64,000 bases of DNA, from contig LGRD01000001.1 of NCBI GenBank assembly GCA_001263235.1, forward strand, positions 1-64,000, in the 5' to 3' direction. A program made the translations under genes and the position numbers. The notes below the pieces were generated by a model. It saw only the letters and a program-made list of their open reading frames with translations, had not been told where the DNA came from and searched no databases. Source of the stretch: Methylibium sp. NZG. Its GTDB lineage: Bacteria; Pseudomonadota; Gammaproteobacteria; Burkholderiales; Burkholderiaceae_C. Shown here in pieces: positions 59,602 to 64,000 of the stretch (within the stretch, counting starts at the first letter, position 1; every line of letters begins with the position of its first letter).

Positions 59602-60768
59602 TTGCCGAGCCCCGATGAACCGCCCGTCGGCACGCGCCGCGTGATCGACCGCGACGAACTGGCCGCCTGGCTGCGGCTGATCGAAACACCGAAGGTGGGC
59701 CGCGAGTCGGCCCGCCGTCTGCTGGCGGCGTTCGGTTCTCCGCAGGCTGTCTTCGACGCGCCCACGCGCGCGATCGGCGAGGTCGTGGGTGCGGCGGCTT
59801 CCGACGCTTTGGCCGCCGCGCCCGAGACCCTGGAAGCGCTGATCGAGCTCACCTGGTCGTGGCTCGGTGCGAAGGCCGACGAGGCGCGCCACATCATCAC
59901 GCTGGGCGATCCGTTGTACCCGCCTGCCTTGCTCGAAACAGCCGACCCGCCGCTGCTGCTGTATGCGCAGGGCCGCGCCGAGTTGCTCCGCGCCGCCGCC
60001 ATCGCCGTGGTGGGCAGCCGCAACCCGACACGCCAGGGCACCGACAACGCGCGAGCCTTTTCCGAGCAACTGAGCCGGGCCGGCCTGACGGTGGTCTCCG
60101 GTCTGGCGCTGGGCGTTGACGCGGCCGCCCATGAAGGCGGGCTCGAAGGCGCCGCCAGCACGGTGGCCGTGGTGGGCACCGGGCTGGACCGCGTCTACCC
60201 TCGCCGCAACCTGGCGCTGGCGCACCGGATCGCGTTGCGGGGACTGATGGTGAGCGAGTACCCGATCGGCATGCCACCACTGCCGGCCAACTTTCCGATT
60301 CGCAATCGAATCATCGCCGGCCTGGCGCGCGGCACGCTCGTGGTCGAAGCCGCCCTGCAATCGGGCTCGCTGATCACCGCCCGGATGGCGCTGGAGGCCA
60401 GCCGCGACGTGTTCGCCATCCCCGGCTCGATCCACTCGCCGCAGTCGCGCGGTTGCCATGCGCTGATCAAGCAAGGCGCCAAGCTCGTTGACAGCGCGCA
60501 GGACATTCTCGAAGAACTCAAGCTGCCGGACGCGCCCGGTGCGGCGCCGTCCGCCGGGTCCGCGCCTTCTGCTGCGACATCTTCCGCAACGCCGCCGGAG
60601 GAGCCGCTGCTCGCCGCCCTCGGCTTCGACCCGGTCACGCTGGACGCGCTGGTGGCGCGCACGGGGTGCTCGCCGGCCGAACTGAGCATTCGGCTGCTGG
60701 AACTGGAACTGGAAGGGCGCGTGGCCCGGTTGCCCGGCCAGCTCTTCCAGCGTGTCGGCCACGGATGA
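59602..60768 (+). CDS. dprA: DNA-processing protein DprA
   Basis: This 388-residue protein has the DprA Rossmann-like core with VGSRNPTRQGTDNA, SGLALGVDAAAHEG, VVGTGLDRVYPRRN and IAGLARGTLVVEAA, an N-terminal helical region with LIETPKVGRESARRLL, and a C-terminal winged-helix-like end. It loads RecA on incoming single-stranded DNA during transformation. The start is TTG at 59602; an in-frame GTG at 59641 is also possible. Confidence 0.93.
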   Translation: MPSPDEPPVGTRRVIDRDELAAWLRLIETPKVGRESARRLLAAFGSPQAVFDAPTRAIGEVVGAAASDALAAAPETLEALIELTWSWLGAKADEARHIITLGDPLYPPALLETADPPLLLYAQGRAELLRAAAIAVVGSRNPTRQGTDNARAFSEQLSRAGLTVVSGLALGVDAAAHEGGLEGAASTVAVVGTGLDRVYPRRNLALAHRIALRGLMVSEYPIGMPPLPANFPIRNRIIAGLARGTLVVEAALQSGSLITARMALEASRDVFAIPGSIHSPQSRGCHALIKQGAKLVDSAQDILEELKLPDAPGAAPSAGSAPSAATSSATPPEEPLLAALGFDPVTLDALVARTGCSPAELSIRLLELELEGRVARLPGQLFQRVGHG

Positions 60769-60848
60769 CACCTACCGAATACGAGACCGGGTTCGCCACT
60801 TCGGCATGAAACCCCGCCGCCCCGCGCGGGTTGGCAAAGCGGCTGCGG

Positions 60849-60854
60849 TATAGT
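60849..60854 (+). promoter_or_regulatory. -10-like TATAGT directly before smg
   Basis: TATAGT lies seven bases before the smg ATG and would place a transcription start at the first codon. A TTGGCA at 60831 is only 12 bases upstream, too close for a normal -35, so the call is weak. No ribosome binding site is visible before the ATG. Confidence 0.25.
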
Positions 60855-60861
60855 CAATTTC

Positions 60862-61314
60862 ATGTTTGACGTGCTCGTCTACCTGTACGAAAACTACTGG
60901 CGGCCCGACGCCTGCCCGGCCCACGATCAACTGACGCGCAAGCTCACGTCGGTCGGTTTCGAGTCCGACGAAATCCAGGAAGCGCTGCTCTGGCTCGACG
61001 GGCTGTCCAAGACGGCCGAGGCCTATGTGGGCGAACAGAGTGCAGGCAGCCTGCGCGTCTACTCACCGCAGGAGCACGAACTGCTCGGCGAAGAGTCGAT
61101 CGGCTTCATCAGCTTCCTCGAGTCCGCCGGCGTGCTGCCACCGCCGATGCGAGAGATGGTGGTCGACCGGGCCACAGCCATCGGCGGCAACCCGCTCGAC
61201 CTGGAAGACCTGAAGATCATCGTGCTGATGGTCTTCTGGTGCCTCGGCGAAGAGCCCGACGCGTTGATCCTGGACGAGTTGTTCGTCGACGCAGAAGACC
61301 GGCTGATCCACTGA
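60862..61314 (+). CDS. smg: Smg family protein (DUF494)
   Basis: This 150-residue protein matches Smg from start (MFDVLVYLYENYW) to end (EEPDALILDELF). The family lies next to dprA across proteobacteria. Its molecular role is not settled. Confidence 0.93.
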   Translation: MFDVLVYLYENYWRPDACPAHDQLTRKLTSVGFESDEIQEALLWLDGLSKTAEAYVGEQSAGSLRVYSPQEHELLGEESIGFISFLESAGVLPPPMREMVVDRATAIGGNPLDLEDLKIIVLMVFWCLGEEPDALILDELFVDAEDRLIH

Positions 61315-61347
61315 CGCCGCGGCCGAAGACAGCCGGGTCAGACGACG

Positions 61348-63633
61348 TCAGTTCAGCAAGCGGCTCGGATCGCCGTTGAGCTTTTCCAGTGCGTCGCGTG
61401 TGGCGCGCACCGTGAGCGACTCGTCCTGCGCCGGCACGAGCAGCCCCGCTTGAAGGAACGACGCGAGCCGGTGCTTCTGGAACAAGATGCCGCGGCCCTG
61501 TGGCGACACGAACAGCGTCAGCTGCTTGCGCAGCCCTTGCCACGACAGCTGCACCGCCTCGTTGCGGCTGCGGTAGTCGAGCATGTACCAGCCACCGACC
61601 TGCAGCTCCTTGGCCCACGACAGCATCGCCGGCGTCGGCATCGAGCCGCCCTCGCCCACGACCTCGAGTTCTTCGCTTTCATGCCCCGACAGGTCGAGCA
61701 CGAGCGACTCGTCGATTTCCACGTCTTCAGCGTCGGGCAGCAACTCTTCCAGTGTTTCGAGGCGCGCCATCAATTCGACCAGACGATCGTGCGGGATCGC
61801 CGCGGTCTTTGCGGTGAAGGCCGCCGCCAGCGAGTTGTTCAGCTTGCCGATGTGCTCGTCCTGCTTGTCCGCGGCCACGCCGGCCTGCTCCATGCCGTCG
61901 CGCAGCGACTTCAGCAGCGGCGGCAGGCGCCGGATCACGTCGGCCCGCTCTTCGCGCGAGACCTTGGCGCTGGCCGACCAGATGAGGTCGGCCGCGGCGC
62001 GCTTCATGGCCTTGATGGCCTCGCCCTGCACGCCTTCCTTCACCGCGGTGACGGCCAGCACGTCGGCCCAGACCTGGAACAGGAAGTCGCGCACGCCCTC
62101 TTGCACCGGCATCTCGTTGAGCATCTTGCGCAACTCGATCGTGTACTGGATCGCCATCGTCTCGCGCTGCTCGACCTGCTGGGCCAGCGACACGCCGCGG
62201 CGCGAGGCCTCGTTCTCGTTTTTGAAGTAGTGCTCCAGGAAGCGCTCGAACTCCGTCAGCACGGTCTGGAAGACGCGCCGCCCGGTGTCGGGGTACGCCT
62301 CGACGACCTGCACGACGCGCTTGATTTCCTTCTGCAGCATGTCGCCCACCGCGCGCGTCGTCGCGTCGAACCCCATCACGCACGCGCCCATGCGGTCGAT
62401 CAGGCGGCGCGCCGGGTGATCCACCGTAGCGAAGAAGTCAGGCTCGCTGACCGCCACGCGCAGCACCGGCATCTGCAGCCGCGCAAACCACACGCGCACC
62501 GTGGCCGGGATGCGCTCTTCGGTCAGGATGCTCTGGAACAGAAGCGCCACGATCTCGATCGTGGCTCGCTCTACCGGGGTCGCCGCGGCCTGCTTGAGCA
62601 CTTGCTTGCGCTGGTTCAACTCTTCCAGCAGGGCCGGCGTGCTCATCGCCACCGAAGGCCCGCCGCCGCCCGCCGGGGTCGCCAGGCGGTTGGCGATGCC
62701 CTGCTGCGCCACCGCGATGGCGGCGTTCAGCCCGGCCGACGCTGCCGGCGCCTGGTTGGCCGTGACCGCGAACTCGGGCAACTGGCGGCCGATCAGCCGA
62801 TTCAACCGGCCGAGTACCTCGCTCGAATGGTCTGAGCCGCGCACCAGCGGCGCCGGGTGAGTGAGCATGCGCGTTTCTTCGCCCACCTCACCGCGACCGC
62901 CCATCGAGTGCGGGCCCGATTGCGCAAAGCCGCCGCCCGACGAATTGGTGCTGGCCAACCAGGCCGAATTGCGGGAGCGCCGGATGAAGGGGCGCAAATC
63001 GACCTCGGGCAGCACCTGGCGCTGCATCAACCAGCGGTTCGTCTCGTGGTAGCCCTCTTCGGCGAAGTGTGAGAACTCGTCGTGCAGCACGGTGTGCAGC
63101 GTGCGCCACGCTTCGAGCGTCAAACCGGCAGCGCGCCAGGACGTGATGACCACCCGGGCCAGCACGTGCGGGCGCAACACGTCGTTGGCTTCGAGTTCTT
63201 CGCGCCCTTCGAGCACATTCATGCGGGCGCGAAGGTCGGTGAACTCCCACGACGCACGGTCCATCACCGACAGCGCCAGTCGCGAACTGAGTATTTCGTT
63301 CTCGATCGTGTCGTCGTCCACCAGGCTCATGTTGCCGGCGCGTGGCGCGGGCAAGGGCAGGTCGCCCGGCTTGGACATGGCCACGTTGCCGCTGCGCACC
63401 GCACTGCGCAGCATCTGCGTCATGCCCTGCAGCCAGAAGGCGCGCGAGGTGTTGAGGTCTTGCACGGCGTCGCGCCGCTTCATCGTGACCGAGCCTTCGG
63501 CCACTTGACTCAGCAGCACGCGAGCGCCCTGGTCGATCGCCTGGACGACCGCCGGCATGCCGTTGAGCAACCCCTCCGCATAGGCACGACGTGCCTGCTG
63601 GGCCAGTGCCGTCGGATTGCCGGGGGTTGCCAT
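61348..63633 (-). CDS. DUF1631 family protein
   Basis: This 761-residue protein is mostly helical and acidic and has no signal peptide. Segments such as RALSVMDRASWEFTDL-like ALSVMDRASWEFTDLR, VRVWFARLQMPVLRVAVSEPDFFATVDHPARRLIDRMG and a C-terminal LQVGGWYMLDYRSRNEAVQLSWQG are typical of DUF1631 proteins of betaproteobacteria. The last of these resembles a PilZ-like barrel. The function is unknown. It is convergent with smg. Confidence 0.85.
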   Translation of the reverse strand: MATPGNPTALAQQARRAYAEGLLNGMPAVVQAIDQGARVLLSQVAEGSVTMKRRDAVQDLNTSRAFWLQGMTQMLRSAVRSGNVAMSKPGDLPLPAPRAGNMSLVDDDTIENEILSSRLALSVMDRASWEFTDLRARMNVLEGREELEANDVLRPHVLARVVITSWRAAGLTLEAWRTLHTVLHDEFSHFAEEGYHETNRWLMQRQVLPEVDLRPFIRRSRNSAWLASTNSSGGGFAQSGPHSMGGRGEVGEETRMLTHPAPLVRGSDHSSEVLGRLNRLIGRQLPEFAVTANQAPAASAGLNAAIAVAQQGIANRLATPAGGGGPSVAMSTPALLEELNQRKQVLKQAAATPVERATIEIVALLFQSILTEERIPATVRVWFARLQMPVLRVAVSEPDFFATVDHPARRLIDRMGACVMGFDATTRAVGDMLQKEIKRVVQVVEAYPDTGRRVFQTVLTEFERFLEHYFKNENEASRRGVSLAQQVEQRETMAIQYTIELRKMLNEMPVQEGVRDFLFQVWADVLAVTAVKEGVQGEAIKAMKRAAADLIWSASAKVSREERADVIRRLPPLLKSLRDGMEQAGVAADKQDEHIGKLNNSLAAAFTAKTAAIPHDRLVELMARLETLEELLPDAEDVEIDESLVLDLSGHESEELEVVGEGGSMPTPAMLSWAKELQVGGWYMLDYRSRNEAVQLSWQGLRKQLTLFVSPQGRGILFQKHRLASFLQAGLLVPAQDESLTVRATRDALEKLNGDPSRLLN

Positions 63634-63673
63634 GTTGGGGGTCGGGAACTGCCTTTGGGATTCGCCTTGGACT

Positions 63674-64000
63674 CTACACCACCGCCCCGGCGTTGGGGTC
63701 GTCTGGATCGGTCTCCTTCGGGCCTGTCTTGATCAGATCCTCGCGCTTCACACCGAGCCACATCGCGATGGCGGCAGCGACGAACACCGAGGAGTAGATG
63801 CCGAACAGAATACCGATGGTCAGCGCGATCGAGAACTCGCGCAACGTGGGGCCGCCAAACAGCAGCATCGACAACACCATCATCTGCGTCGAGCCGTGCG
63901 TGATGACGGTGCGGCTCATCGTGCTGGTAATGGCGTGGTCGATGACCTCGGGCGTGGTCATCTTGCGGAAGCGCCGGAAGGCCTCGCGGATCCGGTCGAA
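63674..64000 (-). CDS. secF: Protein translocase subunit SecF, C-terminal part
   Basis: The gene runs off the right edge; 108 codons are visible. They begin FDRIREAFRRFRKM and continue with STMSRTVITHGSTQMMVLSMLLFGG and FSIALTIGILFGIYSSVFVAAAIAMWLG, the last membrane helices and DRIRE loop of SecF, then an acidic tail. SecF assists SecYEG-driven export using the proton gradient. Confidence 0.95.
   Translation of the reverse strand, partial: FDRIREAFRRFRKMTTPEVIDHAITSTMSRTVITHGSTQMMVLSMLLFGGPTLREFSIALTIGILFGIYSSVFVAAAIAMWLGVKREDLIKTGPKETDPDDPNAGAVV

Noticed and set aside
1-64000. tRNA, rRNA or riboswitch
   Set aside because: No cloverleaf, rRNA segment or known riboswitch consensus was recognised by eye; a covariance-model scan was not possible.

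Overview
The window is GC-rich DNA with dense, short-spaced operons. Gene content and order (pgk-pyk plus a CbbA-type aldolase, LysM-dprA-smg next to def-fmt, DUF1631, secF) point to a betaproteobacterium of the order Burkholderiales, probably the Rubrivivax/Leptothrix/Ideonella side. This is inferred from protein families only. No rRNA, tRNA, CRISPR array, integrase or complete insertion sequence was seen.

Layout. 0.2-6.5 kb: nucleoside uptake and salvage operon (two ABC permeases, cytidine deaminase, a P-loop kinase, purine nucleoside phosphorylase, deoC, deoA). 6.6-10.9 kb: ribosome-hibernation-like protein, TerB-like protein, two PfkB sugar/nucleoside kinases, a GFA protein and a nucleoside hydrolase. 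10.9-15.0 kb (minus): flavin monooxygenase, TauD-type dioxygenase, sulfatase. 15.2-24.6 kb: soluble PQQ-type sugar dehydrogenase with a cytochrome c, a large Ig-like/double beta-propeller lipoprotein, an AcuI-type reductase, a lipoprotein, a TTC38-like protein and a second TerB protein.

24.7-45.5 kb is the most interesting region and reads as one catabolic locus. On the minus strand, from 42.4 down to 24.7 kb, lie a 6-hydroxynicotinate-reductase-like Fe-S protein, a UPF0280 protein, two DUF1185 proteins, a complete branched-chain-type ABC importer (binding protein, fused LivH-LivM permease, LivG, LivF), a molybdenum hydroxylase (FAD subunit plus fused FeS-Mo subunit) and a Tat-exported nicotinamidase. 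Divergently, a ferredoxin-NADP reductase, a TetR regulator and an enamidase-like amidohydrolase run on the plus strand. Together these could convert nicotinamide to nicotinate, 6-hydroxynicotinate, tetrahydro-6-oxonicotinate and then a ring-opened product, the reductive route known from anaerobic Eubacterium barkeri. The substrate is inferred, not shown.

The importer genes are split by a 3.4-kb accessory island (33.6-37.0 kb). It carries an AT-richer HEPN-like gene, two BrnT/antitoxin modules, two antitoxin genes without a toxin, and two near-identical 243-bp elements with terminal inverted repeats. A further large inverted repeat lies between livG and the permease. Small palindromic repeats are scattered through the locus; one has been translated into the Mo-hydroxylase and another into the tail of its FAD subunit.

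45.5-64.0 kb: VapBC, fructose-bisphosphate aldolase, an AT-richer membrane-protein pair, a stand-alone AceE-type dehydrogenase with threonine deaminase (possibly threonine to propionyl-CoA), pyk, pgk, AzlCD, fmt-def, a LysM protein, dprA, smg, a DUF1631 protein and the C-terminal part of secF running off the window.
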